Below, in pieces: positions 24,620 to 38,300 of a DNA stretch of 64,000 nucleotides; position 1 is the stretch's first letter; every line of letters starts with the position of its first letter. The DNA is from Pseudomonas entomophila (GTDB lineage Bacteria > Pseudomonadota > Gammaproteobacteria > Pseudomonadales > Pseudomonadaceae). Position numbers and translations under genes: made by a program. The stretch lies in contig NZ_CP063832.1 of assembly GCF_023277925.1 (NCBI RefSeq), positions 558,001-622,000 on the forward strand, read 5' to 3'. Below the pieces are notes generated by a model, which was not told where the DNA came from, did no database searches, and saw only the letters and a list, made by a program, of their open reading frames with translations.

Positions 24620-26347
24620 ATGTATCTCTCTACTTCTGGTGCACGCCTACGTGTCGTGCTGACCAGCTTTTGCCTTTTGGCGGCGTTCAACACGGCGGCC
24701 GCACCGTTCGACAACCCTGGTGACCAGGACCTGATCCGCGATCGGCAGAACCGCCTGCTGGAAGAGCAGCAGCGGCGCCTCGAAGAGCTCAAGAACCTGC
24801 CCGGCGAGCGTGCCGCGCCACAGGCCCCCGCGGCCCCCGGTGAGGGTCGCTGCTTCCCGATCGAGACCGTCGACCTCAAGGGCGCCGACAGCCTGTCGGT
24901 GGGCGACCGCGCGCGCCTTGTCGCACCCTACATCGGCCAGTGCCTGGGCGCGGCCCAGCTCAACGAGCTGCTCAAGGTCATCACCGATCGCTACATCGCC
25001 AAGGGCCTGGTGACCAGTCGCGCCTACCTGCCCCAGCAGGACCTGTCGACCGGCCACTTGCAGGTGCTGGTGGTCGAGGGCCGCCTCGAAGGCCTGAAGG
25101 CCAACGAAGGCAGCCGGCTCAGCCCCCGTGAACTGGCCATGGCATTCCCTGGCCGGGATGGCGAGCTGCTCAACCTGCGGGACGTGGAGCAACTGGTGGA
25201 TCAGCTCAATCGGCTGCCGTCCAACCAGGCCAAGATGCAACTGACGCCCGGCCAGGCCGTCGGTGGCAGTGTCGTGCAGGTCGCGAACACTCCGCAGAAG
25301 CCCTGGCGCGCCGGCCTGTCGCGCAGCAACGACGGGCAGAAGAGCACCGGTGAGCAGCAGTGGGGGGCTTCCCTGGAATGGGACAGCCCGCTGGGGCTGG
25401 CCGACCAGTTGGTCGTGCGTGGCGGTCACGATGCCATCAGCGACCACCAGAAGACCTCCAGCAACGCCATGCTCTACTACAACCTGCCGTTCGGCTGGTG
25501 GAACCTCAGCTACAGCTACAGCCAGAGCGACTACCGTTCGCTGGCGCGCGCCGATGGCTACCCCTTCAAGTGGAGCGGCGACAGTCAGAACCACCAGTTG
25601 CGCCTGGACCGGGTGATCCACCGTGACGCGGTCAGCAAGACTTCGCTGAGCGCCGGCCTGGCCCACCTGCGCACCCACAACTACATCGAAGACAGCAAGC
25701 TCGCCGCCAGCAGCAACCGCTTGAGCGAAGCGCAGTTCGGCATCAACCACGGCCGGCGCGTCGGCGGCGCCTTCGTCAACCTCGACTTCGGCCTGCAGGA
25801 GGGTGTCGGGGCGCTGGGTGCCCAGGAGCAGGACGAGCGCGACCAGCGCGGCAACCGCCAGCCCAACGCCCGCTACCGCAAGTACACCGCCACCGTCAGC
25901 TATCTGCAGCCGTTCAAGCTGGGCGGCGAGTCGCTGGTGTTCAGCAGCCTGGTCACGGCGCAGCGCAGCGAGGACATCCTGTTCAGCCCGCAGCGCATGA
26001 GCCTGGGCAGCCAGGCCTCGATCCGCGGCTACAAGGACCAGAGCCTGGCCGGCGACAGCGGCTACTACTGGCGCAACGACCTGCGCTGGAGCCGCCAGGT
26101 GGGATGGGACTGGCTGCGCCCGGTGCTGGCCGAGTACGGCGTCGGCCTGGGCTATGACCTGGGCGCCATCGCCCACGGCCGCTACAACGCCGCCCAGCAC
26201 GGGCGGATGTCCAGTGACTCCATCGAACTGTTCACCCGTGGGCGTCACGTCGCCGCCAGCGTGACCTTCGCCCACTCCCTCGAGCGCCCGGACGTGGTGG
26301 CGGACGCCGAGGCCCCGGTCTACTTGCGCGTGGATTTCTTCCTTTAA
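24620..26347 (+). CDS. cdiB: Two-partner secretion outer-membrane transporter (CdiB/FhaC family)
   Basis: The 575-residue protein has a signal peptide ending near AAFNTAAA, a Gln/Glu-rich helix (RQNRLLEEQQRRLEELKNLPGE), two POTRA domains (about residues 75-225; CFPIETVDLKGADSLS, YIAKGLVTSRAYLPQQDL) and a 16-strand barrel with the conserved RGY in SQASIRGYKDQSLAGDSGYYWRNDLRW. The family inserts in the outer membrane and exports its TpsA partner from the periplasm. It lies 18 bases before cdiA, so the two form an operon in the usual B-A order. Confidence 0.93.
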   Translation: MYLSTSGARLRVVLTSFCLLAAFNTAAAPFDNPGDQDLIRDRQNRLLEEQQRRLEELKNLPGERAAPQAPAAPGEGRCFPIETVDLKGADSLSVGDRARLVAPYIGQCLGAAQLNELLKVITDRYIAKGLVTSRAYLPQQDLSTGHLQVLVVEGRLEGLKANEGSRLSPRELAMAFPGRDGELLNLRDVEQLVDQLNRLPSNQAKMQLTPGQAVGGSVVQVANTPQKPWRAGLSRSNDGQKSTGEQQWGASLEWDSPLGLADQLVVRGGHDAISDHQKTSSNAMLYYNLPFGWWNLSYSYSQSDYRSLARADGYPFKWSGDSQNHQLRLDRVIHRDAVSKTSLSAGLAHLRTHNYIEDSKLAASSNRLSEAQFGINHGRRVGGAFVNLDFGLQEGVGALGAQEQDERDQRGNRQPNARYRKYTATVSYLQPFKLGGESLVFSSLVTAQRSEDILFSPQRMSLGSQASIRGYKDQSLAGDSGYYWRNDLRWSRQVGWDWLRPVLAEYGVGLGYDLGAIAHGRYNAAQHGRMSSDSIELFTRGRHVAASVTFAHSLERPDVVADAEAPVYLRVDFFL

Positions 26348-26365
26348 CACCGTTTTGCAATCGAG

Positions 26366-29300
26366 ATGCCCGACATGGACGTTCGTCAGTTCACCTTCCT
26401 GGCTCGCCAGCCTTCCGCCGCCCTGAAACCGCGTGACACCTTCTGGGGTCTGTCCAAGCGTGGCCTGGCGTTCATGCTGGCGAACATGATGTTCTGGCAA
26501 CCGCTGGTGGCCATGGCCGACGGCATCGTGGTCAACGGTAGCGCCACCCGCGTCGGCCAGGCCGGCAACGGCGTGCCGGTGATCAACATCGCCACGCCTA
26601 ATGCCGCCGGCCTGTCCCACAACCGCTTCAGCGACTACAACGTCGGCCAGCAGGGGGTAATCCTCAACAACGCCACCGAGCGTACCCAGGCCACCCAGCT
26701 GGGCGGCTTCGTCGTCGGCAACGACCAGCTCCAGGGCCGCGCGGCGAACGTGATCCTCAACGAGGTCAACGGCACCCGTCCCAGCCAGCTCAACGGCTAC
26801 ACCGAAGTGGCGGGGCAGTCGGCCCATGTCATCGTCGCCAACCCCTATGGCATCACCTGCAACGGTTGCGGCTTCCTCAACACCCCACGCGCCACTCTCA
26901 CCACCGGCCAGCCGGTGATCGAGAACGGCCAGGTGCAGCGCTACCAGGTCGAGCAGGGCAGCGTCGCCATCGAGGGCGCGGGGCTCAACGCCAGCAATGT
27001 CGACCAGTTCGAGATCATCACCCGCAGCGCCAGGATCAATGCCCAGCTGCAGGCCCGCCACCTGGCGGTGGTCGCTGGCGCCAACGACGTCGACGCCCAG
27101 AGCCTCAAGGCCACGGCACGGGCCGCCAACCCGGCGGACGCGCCACAGCTGGCCATCGACTCGTCGGCCCTGGGGGGGATGTACGCCGGGGCCATCACCC
27201 TGGTCGGCACCGAAGCCGGTGTGGGGGTCAAGCTCGACGGCCAGTTGATCGCCAGCGGCGGCGATATCCAGCTCGATGCCAATGGCCAGTTGCGCCTGGC
27301 CGAGGCCAAGGCAGAACAAGGCGCGGTGACTATCGCCGCCGGCCAGCTCGATGCCCGGGGCGCGGTGTACGCCGGCACTGATGTACGGGTCAAGACCCAA
27401 GGCGACCTGGACAACCGCCAGACCCTCGCCGCCGCCGGGCGCGTCAACCTCGACAGCGGCGGCCGCCTGAGCAACCACGGCATCGTCGAAGCCGGGGTCA
27501 ACCCCGACAGCAGCCGCAACGCCACGGGGGACGTGCAGTTGCGCGCCCAACACCTGGACAACCGCGGCCAGAGCGTGGTGGCCAGCCGCGACTTGCACGT
27601 CAGCGCAAGCCAGACCCTCGACAACCAGGGCGGCACCTTGAGCGCCCAACGCAAATTGACGGCCAGCGCCGAGACGCTGGACAACCGTGGCGGCGGCCGG
27701 CTGCTCAGCGCCAGCCAGAGCGACCTGCAAGCCACCCGCCTGAACAACGGCCAGGGCGGCCTGATCAAGGCCGACGGCGCCATCGATGCCAAGGTCGGCC
27801 ATCTGGACAACAACGCGGGCGAGCTGTCCAGCCAGGGTGTGCTGAGCGCCCAGGTGGCCAGCCTGGACAACCAGGCTGGCACGCTGACGGCCGGCCAGCA
27901 GCTGAACCTTGTGGCCAGCGGTGCGCTGAATAACCAGGCCAAAGGCCGGATCACCGGCAAGCAGGTACTGAACCTCAGCGTCGGGCAGTTCGACAACCGT
28001 GGCGGGATTGTCTCGGCCGAGGGCACGCTGCATATCGGCGGCACCCGCCTGGACAACCGTGAAGGTGGCCTGGTCAGTTCGGGCCAGGCCATGTCCCTGG
28101 CCGTGCAAGCCCTGGACAACCGTGCAGGTGAAGTCTCCAGCGTCACCGACCTGACAGTGGCCGGCAGTGAACTCGACAACAGCAGCGGCGGCCGCCTGCT
28201 CGCCAGCGGCGACATGCACTTGACCTTGCAGCGCCTGGACAACCACCTCAAAGGCCTGGTGTCCGGCCAGCAGGCGGTCGAGCTGCATGCGGCGCGGTTG
28301 GACAACAGCGAACAGGGCAGCCTGTATGCCAAGCGCGAGTTGTCGATGCAACTGAGCGCCGGGCTGAACAACCGCCAAGGGACGTTGCGCAGCGATGCCG
28401 GCCTGACCCTGCAGGCCGCCAGCGCCGACAATGACGGTGGCCGTGCCAGCAGCGCCGCGCCCCTGGTGCTGAGCACCACGGGGGCGTTCAGCAACCAGAA
28501 GGGCGAACTGCTGAGTGCGGGCACTGTGACCCTGAACAGCGCCAGCCTCGACAACCGTGGCGGCACCCTGCGCGGCGACGGCAGCGTGCAAGTGACCACC
28601 GGTGCCCTGGACAACCGGCAAGGGCAATTGACCAGCGCCGAGCGCCTGAAGCTGGTGGCGGCACAGGTGGACAACCGCCAGGCTGGCCACATCGCCAGCA
28701 CCCAGGCGCTCGACGCCAGCGTCAGCGGTCTCGACCAGCAGGAAGGCGGCAAGCTGTACAGCACCGAGGGGCTGACCCTCGACCTGCGCGGCGGGTACCT
28801 GAACAACGCCACTGGCTTGATCAACGCTCACGGCCCGCTGGTGTTCAAGCAACTGGCCCAGGTCGACAACCAGAGCGGCGAGATCTCCAGCCAGCAAGGC
28901 TTCACCCTGACCGCGCGCGGCCTCGACAACAGCGGCGGCAAGCTGCTCAGCGAGCAGGCCCTGAACATCCGCCTCGAGCAGGCGCTGCGCAACGTCAAGG
29001 GCGAGGTGTCGGCGGCCGGGCTGAGCGCAACCGCGGCGAGCCTGGACAACAGCAACGGTGTGTTCGGCAGCCGCCAAGGGCTCGACCTGACCCTGGCGGG
29101 CGAACTGCTCAACGTCAAGGGCGAAGTCTCCAGTGCCGGTGTCGGCGTGATCGATGTCGCCACCCTGAACAACCGCAATGGCCAGGTCGAGGCCGATACC
29201 CGCCTTGTATTGACGAGCCATGGCGCGCTGCTCAACCAGGGCGGCACCCTGGGCGGCAAGCACCACGTGCAGGTGAACGCGGCGAGCCTGGACAACAGCC

Positions 29301-32300
29301 ACGCCGGCAGCCTGTTCAGTGATGGCGGCCTGACCGTGAAGGTGGATGGCCTGCTGGACAACCAGGCCCAGGGCAGCATCCAGACCCACGGCGTGAACGA
29401 CCTGCAGGCCGCGCAGCTGGACAACCGCGGCGGGACCCTGCGCGCCAACCAGGGCCAGGTGCTGCGTGTCGGCCAGCTGGACAACCGCGAGGGCGTGCTC
29501 AACAGCAAGCAGGGCCTGACCCTGAGCGGCCAGCACCTGCGCAACCAGCAGGGCCTGGTCAGTGCCGAGGGGCCGGTCACCCTGACCCTGGATGCCATCG
29601 ACAATGACAAGGGTCGAATCTCCAGCAAGCACGACCTGCGGGCCACCGTGGGGGTGCTGGCGCAGCAGGGCGGTGAACTGGTCGCCCAAGGCGACCTGGC
29701 GCTCACCGGCAGCCGCCTCGACAACCGCGATGGCGGCATGGTCGGGGCGAAAAAGGCACTGACACTCACGGTCGAGCGCATCGACAACCGCGCCGGCGAG
29801 CTGTCCAGCCAGACCGGCACCGAACTCACTGGCCAGCACCTGGACAACAGCGCCGGCAAGCTGCTGGCCGGCACCACCCTGCAACTGACCGTCGCCGAGC
29901 TGATCAACCAGGCCAAGGGGCTGGTGTTCGGCCAGGCTGTCCACCTCACCGGTGACCGCCTGGACAATGCCGGGGGCAGCTTTGGCGCCGGGAAAACGCT
30001 GACGCTGCAACTGGCGGCGGGGCTGGACAACAGCGCCGGCAAGCTCACCAGTGAAGGGACCCTGGACCTGCACGGCCAGCGCATCGACAACAGCGACGGC
30101 CGCCTCTCCAGTGGCGGCGCGCTGAAGGTTGTCAGCACCGGCGAGCTGATCAACCAGGGCGGCGTCGTCGAAAGTGCCCAGGCCCTCACTCTGACCAGCG
30201 CCAGCCTCGACAACCGGCGCCAGGGGCTGCTCAAGAGCGAAGGCGCCGCCATCGTGGACAGCGGGCGCTTCGACAACCGCGACGGTGGGCGTCTGATCGC
30301 CGCCGGCAGCCTCGACCTCAAGGCCACGCAACTCGACAATGACGGCCGCATCGCCAGCGCCGGGCTGCTGACCGCCAACCTCGGCGGCCTCAAGCAGCAG
30401 GGTGGCGAGCTGAGCAGCAGCACCCAGCTCGACCTGGACATGAACGGTGCCGACCTGCACAACGCCGGTGTGATCAATGCACCGCTGCTGGTGCTCAAGC
30501 AACTCGGCGGCGTCGACAACCAGCACGGCGAGATCTCCAGCCAGCACGCCTTCACCCTGGCGGCCCGCAGCCTCGACAACAGCCACGGCAAGCTGGTCAG
30601 CGACCAGGCCCTGACCCTGCGCATCGAGCAGCTGTTGAGCAACCTCGCAGGCCGCATCAGCGCCAACGGCCTGGACAGCCGCAGCGCCAGCTTGGCCAAT
30701 GCCGATGGCGTGATCAGCAGCCAGGGCGGCTTGCAGGTCACTGCCGACGGCCTGCTGGACAACCAGCACGGCACCTTGGTCGGCGATGGCGCCACGCAGG
30801 TGCATGCCAGCCACCTCGACAACCAAGGCGGCAGCTTGCACGGCAAGGGCGCGCTGAGCCTCGAAACCACCCGCCTGGACAACCAGGACGGCAAGCTGGT
30901 CGGCACCGACACCCTGCGCATCAGTGCTGCCAACCTGGATAACCGCAACGGCCTGATCGGCGCTACAAAAGCGCTGGAACTCGAGGTTGCCAGCCTCGAC
31001 AACCGAGCGGGCGAACTGACCAGCAACACCGACCTCAGCGTGACAGGCCAGACCCTGGACAACAGCGACGGCGGGGTAGTGACGGCCGACCAGCACCTCA
31101 ACCTGGGTGTCGCCCAACTGCTCAACAGCAACGGCGGCAAACTCAGCGGCCAGCGCTTCACACTCACCGGCACCGGGCTGGACAACAACGGCGGCAGCCT
31201 GCGCAGCCAGCAGCCGCTGGTGCTGCGACTGGCGGGCGAGCTGGACAACCGCGACGGCCTGCTGAGCAGCGAAGGCACCCTGGTGCTCGAGGCCGCCAGC
31301 CTCGACAACCGCCAGGGCCGGCTGTCCAGCGCCAAGGACCTGAAGGTCGAAGTCACTGGCCAACTGCTCAACCAGCACGGCGAGCTGGTCACCGACGGTA
31401 CCCTGGCCCTGCGCAGCGCCGGCCTGGAAAACCAGGACGGGCGCCTTAGTGGGAAAGGCGCGACGACGCTGACCACCGGCACCCTGAACAACCAGGGCGG
31501 CCGCCTCGACAGCGGCGATACCCTGAACCTGACCACCGGGCAACTGAACAACGGTGGCAGCATCGGCAGCGCCAAGGGCCTGACCGCCAGCGTCAGCGGC
31601 CTCGACCAGCAGGGCGGCAAGCTGTTCAGCGATGCCGGCCTGACCCTCGACCTGCACAAAGGCCAGTTGAACAACCAGGGCGGCCTGATCAACGCGCTCG
31701 GCCCGCTGCAACTCGACAACCTCGCCGGCGTCAGCAACCACGAGGGCGAGATTTCCAGCGCCCAGGCCTTCACCTTCGCCGCCCAGCACCTGGACAACGC
31801 CCAGGGCAAGTTGCTGAGCAACCAGGGCCTGACCCTGCGCATCGCCCAGTTGCTGGACAACACCAAGGGCCTGATCGGCGCCGCCAGCCTCGATGCCCGC
31901 GCCGCCACCGTGGACAACCGCGGCGGCACCTTGAGCAGCCGTGGCGACCTGCTGCTGACCAGCGACGGCCGCCTCGACAACCGCGACCAGGGCCTGATCA
32001 GCGCCAACCAGGCCCTGACCCTACGTACCATGGCCCTGGACAACAGCGCCAACGGCCTGGTCAACAGCCAGGGCCGCCTCGAGCTGCACAGCGCCAGCCT
32101 CGACACCGGCAGCGGCGGCGAAGTCTCCGCCAAGGGCGCCATGGCCCTGGACCTCGGCGCGATCGCGCTGGCGGGCGGCCGCCTGGTTGGCGAGGATGCC
32201 GTCACCCTGGACCTGAACGGCAATGACCTGGACAACCGCAAGGGCAAGATCCTCGTCCAGGGGCCGCTGACCCTGGAGCGCCTGGGCGCCATCAACAACC

Positions 32301-35300
32301 AGGGCGGCGAGCTCTCCAGCCAGCAGGCGCTGACCCTGACCACCGACCTGCTCGACAACACCGACGGCAAGCTGATCAGCAGCCAGGTGCTGACGATCAA
32401 CGCCGCCAGCCTGCTCAACCAGAACGGCCTGGTGTCCGGTTGGAAAGGCCTGGCCGTGACCGGCGCGAGCGTCGACAACCGCCACCATGGCACGCTGTCC
32501 AGCCGCAACGGCGCGCTGGATGTGCAGCTGTCCGGCGCCCTGCTCAACAGCGCGGCCGGTGCCTTGGTCAGCCAGGGCCGGCTGAGCGTCGCGGCCGCCA
32601 GCCTCGACAACACGGCCGGCATCCTTTCCAGCGGCGCCGGCCAGAGCCTGACCATCGCCGGTGAGCTGAACAATGGCGCCGGCGGCCTGATCGACAGCGG
32701 CGCCGAACTCGGCCTGCAAGCCACCACCCTCGACAACCAGGGCGGCACCGTCAATGGCCAGCAAGCCATGACCGTCACCGCCACCGACCTGCGCAACCAG
32801 GGCGGCACATTGGCCAGCAACGGCGGCCTGACCCTCGACTTGCTCGGCAAGCTGGAAAACGCCAACGGCAAGCTCGCCAGCGGCGGCCCGTTGCTGCTGC
32901 AACGCGCGACCCAGGTCGACAACCAGGGTGGTCAGATCGCCAGCCAGGGCCTGCTGACCCTGCTGGCCGGCAGCCTCGACAACCGCCAGCACGGCACCGT
33001 GGTGAGCAAGGGCCGCATGGCGATCACCACCACCGGCATCCTGCGCAACGACGCCGACGGCCTGATCTATAGCGAAGGCGCCGACCTGCAGGTCACCGCC
33101 GCCAGGCTGAGCAACCGTGGCGGCCTGATGCAAGGCCAGGGCGGCCTGAACCTCACCATTGATGGCGAGCTCGACAACCAGGGCGGCAAGCTGCTGGCCA
33201 GCACCGGGGACGTCGACGTCAAGGCCAGTACCTTGAACAACCAGGGTGGCACCCTGGCCAGCCTCAAGGGGTTGTTGCGCATCGAGGCCAACCAGAAGCT
33301 GCTCAACGGCCAGGACGGCGCCGGCAAGGGCGGTGTCCTGCATGGCCAGCGCCTGGACCTGACCGCAGGCAGCATCGACAACCAGCACGGCCGTATCGCC
33401 GCCCAGAACGGCGATGCGCTGATCAACACCGCCACCTTGGTCAACACCAACGGCGGCCTGTACGCCAGCAACCTGCTGAAACTCAAAGGCACGACCCTGG
33501 ACAACAGCGCCGGCCAGATCGCCGCCGGGCGGGTCGAACTGGCGCTGGACGGGCAGCTCGGCAACCGCGCCGGGGTGATCGAAACCGACAGCACCCTCGC
33601 CGTGAAGGCCAGCGGCGTCGACAACCAGGGCGGCCAGTTGCGCGCCCTGGGCGTCGATGGCAAGACCGACCTGCAGATCGGCGGCGTGTTCGACAACCGC
33701 AACGGCCAGTTGGAAACCCGCAACACCGACTTCACCCTGAACGTCGCCGGCCTGCGCAACCAGGGTGGCAGCCTGCTGCACGGCGGCGCCGGCACCTTCG
33801 ATGTCGCCACCGCCAACCTGCTCGACGCCGGTGGCAACGTGCTGACCCGTGGCGGCCTGACGCTGACCGCGGACACCTGGACCAACAGCAGCGTGATCCA
33901 GGCCGGGCGCCTGACCCTCAACGTCAACCAGTTGAACCAGACCGCCCAGGGCCAGTTGCTGGCCTCGGACCGCCTGGTGGGCACCGGCGGCAACTGGAAC
34001 AACGACGGCCTGATCGCCAGCGATGGCTCGGCGCAGTTGACCCTGGCCGGGCGCTACAGCGGCAACGGTCGCTACAGCAGCCTGGGCGACCTCGGCCTGA
34101 GCGCCGGGCAATTGGACCTGGGCGCCGCCGGCAGCGTGGCGAGCGGGCAGGACACCACCGTCAACGTCGCCGGCCAGCTCAACAATGCCGGCCGCCTGAC
34201 CGCCGCCGACAACCTCACGCTGACGGCGGGTGGCGTCACGAACAGCGGCACGCTGGCCAGCGGTGAAGACCTGACCCTGACCACCCCGGTGCTGCTCAAC
34301 AGCAAGGGCCTGATCACCAGCGGCGGCGACATGCGCCTGCTGGCCGCAAGCTTCACCAACAGCTACGCCGACGTCTATGGCCTGGGCAACGTCCTGATCG
34401 CCCGTGACCCGAGCCAGGCCAAGGCCGACCTGCTGGACAACCGCTCGGGCACGATCGAAAGCGGTCGCAACCTGACGATCAACGCCACCACCGTCAACAA
34501 CCTGCGTGACGTGTTCGACCATACGGAGCCGGAAAAGAAGTCGATCAAGATCACCGAGCTCGACTGCAACCTGATCCCTGGCCCCGGCTGTGATTTCCGC
34601 AAGAAAGGCCGGCGCAATGGCCTGTGGCAGATCGATGAGGTCGACAGCCTGACTGTCACCCGCAGCAGTGCCGCCGCCAACCTCAACAGCGGCGCCGACC
34701 TGCTGATCAACGCCCAGGTGCTGAACAACAGCAGCAGCGCGATCAGCGCCACCGGCAACCTCACCGCCAATGCCGTCACCATCAACAACAAAGGCTTGCA
34801 GGCCCAGGAGACCAAGACCACCCGCAAGTTCGTCAGCCACGTCAAACAGATCCACGGCGCGATTCCGGCCGCGGCCGCCTTCAACGCCAGGAACGCCACC
34901 AAACCGTCGGCGACGGTCGAGGCCGACCTCAGCAACTTCCTGAGCCTGATGGGCGGCGGCATGATTGCCAGGGAAGTCACCACCCTCAACGGTGATGGCC
35001 AGGCCTACGACGCGGTGATCCAGGCCGGCGGCAACGTGGCGTTGAATGCCGCGCAGAACATCAACAACAGCGTGGTCCGCTCGCACTACGCCTATATCGC
35101 GGCCGGGCGCACCAAGACCGACACCGGCGCGGGCAGCGGCTACTCCACCGCAGTCTCGATCAACGCCCAGCTACCGCCGGACCTGGCCCAGCAGCAGGTC
35201 AACCCGGTGACGCTACCGGGCTTCAGCCTGCCGACCAGCCAGAACGGCCTGTTCCGCCTGAGCGAGCAGGGCGCCAGCAGCGCGCAGGCGGCCCAGGGCA

Positions 35301-38300
35301 GCAGCACGGCGCAGCACTGGACCCTGGGTGGGGCCAGCGTCGACCTGGCCCAGCGCCAGCAACAGCCTGACAGCCAAGGCCGGACCCTCCAGCTGGACGC
35401 GGTCACGCCACTGGCCGCCAGCACCCGTGAAGTGACGGTGGCGGCACGCGAGGCCGCTGGCATCGATACCCGCGCCAGTGTGATCGAAGTGGCCGGCGTC
35501 GGCAGCGCCGATGTCGGTACGCTACAGCCCGTGCGCAGCCAGCCGGGTGCCATCACCCGGGTCGAAGGCATCGAAGCGCAGGCGCCGCTCGCCGTTGCCG
35601 AGCCGACGCCGAGCGTGGTCGCCGTGGTTGAACCGGCCCAGGTACCGACCCTGGTCGCCAGCCAGGCCATCACCCGCGTGCAGGGCCTGCCCGAGCGCCA
35701 GGCGCAGCCGCAGCCGCACAAGTACCTGGTCGAAACCAACCCGGCACTGACCGAACTCAAGCAGTTCATGAGCTCGGACTACCTGCTCGCCAACCTCGGC
35801 TACAACCCCGACCAGAGCGCCAAGCGCCTGGGTGACGGCTTCTACGAGCAGCGCCTGATCCGCGATGCGGTGATGGCCCGTACCGGCCAGCGCTTCATCG
35901 ACGGCCAGAACACCGACGAGAAGCTGTTCAAGTACCTGATGGACAACGCCATCAAGAGCAAGCAGCAGCTCAACCTGGCGGTGGGCGTGAGCCTGAGCGC
36001 CGAGCAGGTCGCGGCCCTGACCCACGACATCGTCTGGCTGGAAAAGACCACGGTGCGCGGCGAGGAAGTGCTGGCGCCGGTGCTCTACCTGGCCCACGCC
36101 AACCAACGCCTGGCGCCCAACGGCGCGCTGATTGCCGGTAACAACGTCAATCTGATCGCCGGCCAGAACCTCGACAACGCCGGTACCCTGCGCGCCCTCG
36201 AAAAGCTCACCGGCACGGTCGGCAACGACCTGGTCAACAGCGGTCTGATCGAAGCGGGTGGCCGCCTGGATGTGCTGGCTGGCAACAACATCGTCAACAA
36301 GGCCGGTGGCATTATCGCTGGGCGCGATGTGTCGCTGGTCGCCACCAACGGCAGCGTGCTCAACGAGCGCAGCGTCACCGTGCACGAAAGCAGCGACGGC
36401 GTGCTCAGCGAGCGCACCGACTTCCTCGACAGCGCGGCCCGCATCGAGGCGGCCAACGACCTGAGCGTCAAGGCCGGGCGCGACGTCATCAGCAGCGCCA
36501 GCGTGTTGCAGAGCGGTCGCGACTTGACCCTGCAGGCCGGGCGCGACCTGAGCCTGGGCGTGGTCGAGCAGGTCGGCAGCCATGCCAACGCGGCGGCGCG
36601 CCACAACAGCTCGACAATCACCCAGCATGGCTCCGCGGTCCTGGCCGGGCGTGACATATCGGCGGTCGCCGGCCGGGACCTGGCGGCGATTGCCAGCCAG
36701 ATCGAAGCCAAGCGCGACGTGGCGATGTCGGCCGGTGCCGGCCTGAGCCTGATCTCGGCGGCCAACGAGCAGCATTCGGCGGTGAACACCAAGAAGGTCA
36801 AGGCGCGTGAAGACCACGTGCAGCAGGTGTCCACCACCGTCAAGGCCGGTGGCGACGTCGCCCTGATCGCCGGCCAGGACCTGGCGATGAGCGCCAGCCG
36901 GGTCGAGGCCGGGGACGAGGCCTACCTGGTTGCGGGCGGCCGGCTGGGCTTGCTGGCGGCCGAAGACAGCGATTACTCGCTGTATGACAAGAAAAAGAAG
37001 GGCAGCTTCGGCAGCAAGAAGACCCAGCGTGATGAAGTGACCAAGGTGACCCAGGTGGGCAGCGAGGTCATCAGCGGCGGCAACCAGACCCTGCAAAGCG
37101 GCGGCGACCAGCTGTACCAGGCGGCCAAGCTCGACAGCGGCCAGGACATCACCATCGCCAGCGGCGGCGCGGTTACCTTCGAAGCGGTCAAGGACCTGCA
37201 TCAGGAGAGCCACCAGAAGAGCAAGAGCGATCTGGCGTGGACCAGTGCCAAAGGCAAGGGCCACACCGACGAGACCCTGCGCCAGACGCAGATGGTCGCC
37301 CAGGGCGAACTGGCGATCAGAGCGGTCGATGGCCTGAACATCGACATCAAGCAGATTGACCAGAAGTCGGTGCACCAGGCGATCAACGCCATGGTCCAGG
37401 CCGATCCCAAGCTGGCCTGGCTCAAGGACGCCGAGCAGCGTGGCGATGTGGACTGGCGCCAGGTCCAGGAACTGCACGACAGCTTCAAGTACAGCAATTC
37501 CAGCCTCGGCCAAGGGGCCATGCTGGCGATCATCATTGTCGTGACCGTGTTGACGGCCGGGGCTGCAAGTGCGGCGGTAGGTTCTGCTGCGGGCGCCACT
37601 GCGGGGTCCGGTTCGGTAATGGCGGCGGCAGGCACTGCCACGGCTGCGACCACGACCACCGCCACGGCCGCCGCTGCGACCACTGCCGCTGCGAGCACCG
37701 CTGCGACGGCAGCCGCGACCACTGCTGCCGCGACGACCGCTGCGACGACCGCCGCGACCACTACGGTGGCTGCTGGCTGGGGCAATGTCATGGCCTCCTC
37801 GGTGCTGACGGGGATGGCCAGCAACGGCGCGGTCAGCTTCATCAACAACGGCGGCAACCTGGGCGCGACGTTCAAGGATGTCACCTCGAGCCAGAGCCTG
37901 CGCGGCTACGCCACAGGCGCGCTGACCGCCGGCTTTACCGCCGGCGTGCTGGACAACGCGTTCGGGGTCACGGGGGACAACGTCAACCGGGTGACCAAGG
38001 GCTTCGACCTCAGCAAGCTGTCCGATATCGGCAAGTTCACCGCCTACTCAGCTGCGCAGGGCGCCGCCCAGGCGTCGTTCAGCACGGCTCTGCAGGGTGG
38101 CAGCCTCAAGGACAACCTGCGCAACTCCCTGGCCTCCCAGGCGCAAGGCGTGCTGCGTGGCGTGGCGTTCAATGCCGTGGGTGACTTCGCCAGCGATCAC
38201 AAGTGGGCGAACGCCAGCGTCGAGAAGACCGCGCTGCATGCACTGGTCGGCGGCCTGCTTAGCGAGGCTGCGGGCAAGGGCTTTGCCACCGGCGCACTGG

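Noticed and set aside
24647..31789. A very long reverse-strand open frame (over 2300 codons) opposite cdiB/cdiA, with further long ones opposite the rest of cdiA
   Set aside because: It mirrors the codon bias and LDN repeats of cdiA in a GC-rich genome. Its product is a low-complexity run of Val/Ala/Gln/Gly with no motifs, and cdiB/cdiA on the other strand are clearly real.
27500..34150. Regular repeats that might be taken for a CRISPR array
   Set aside because: They are coding, degenerate haemagglutinin repeats in one open frame, with no constant repeat/spacer structure.
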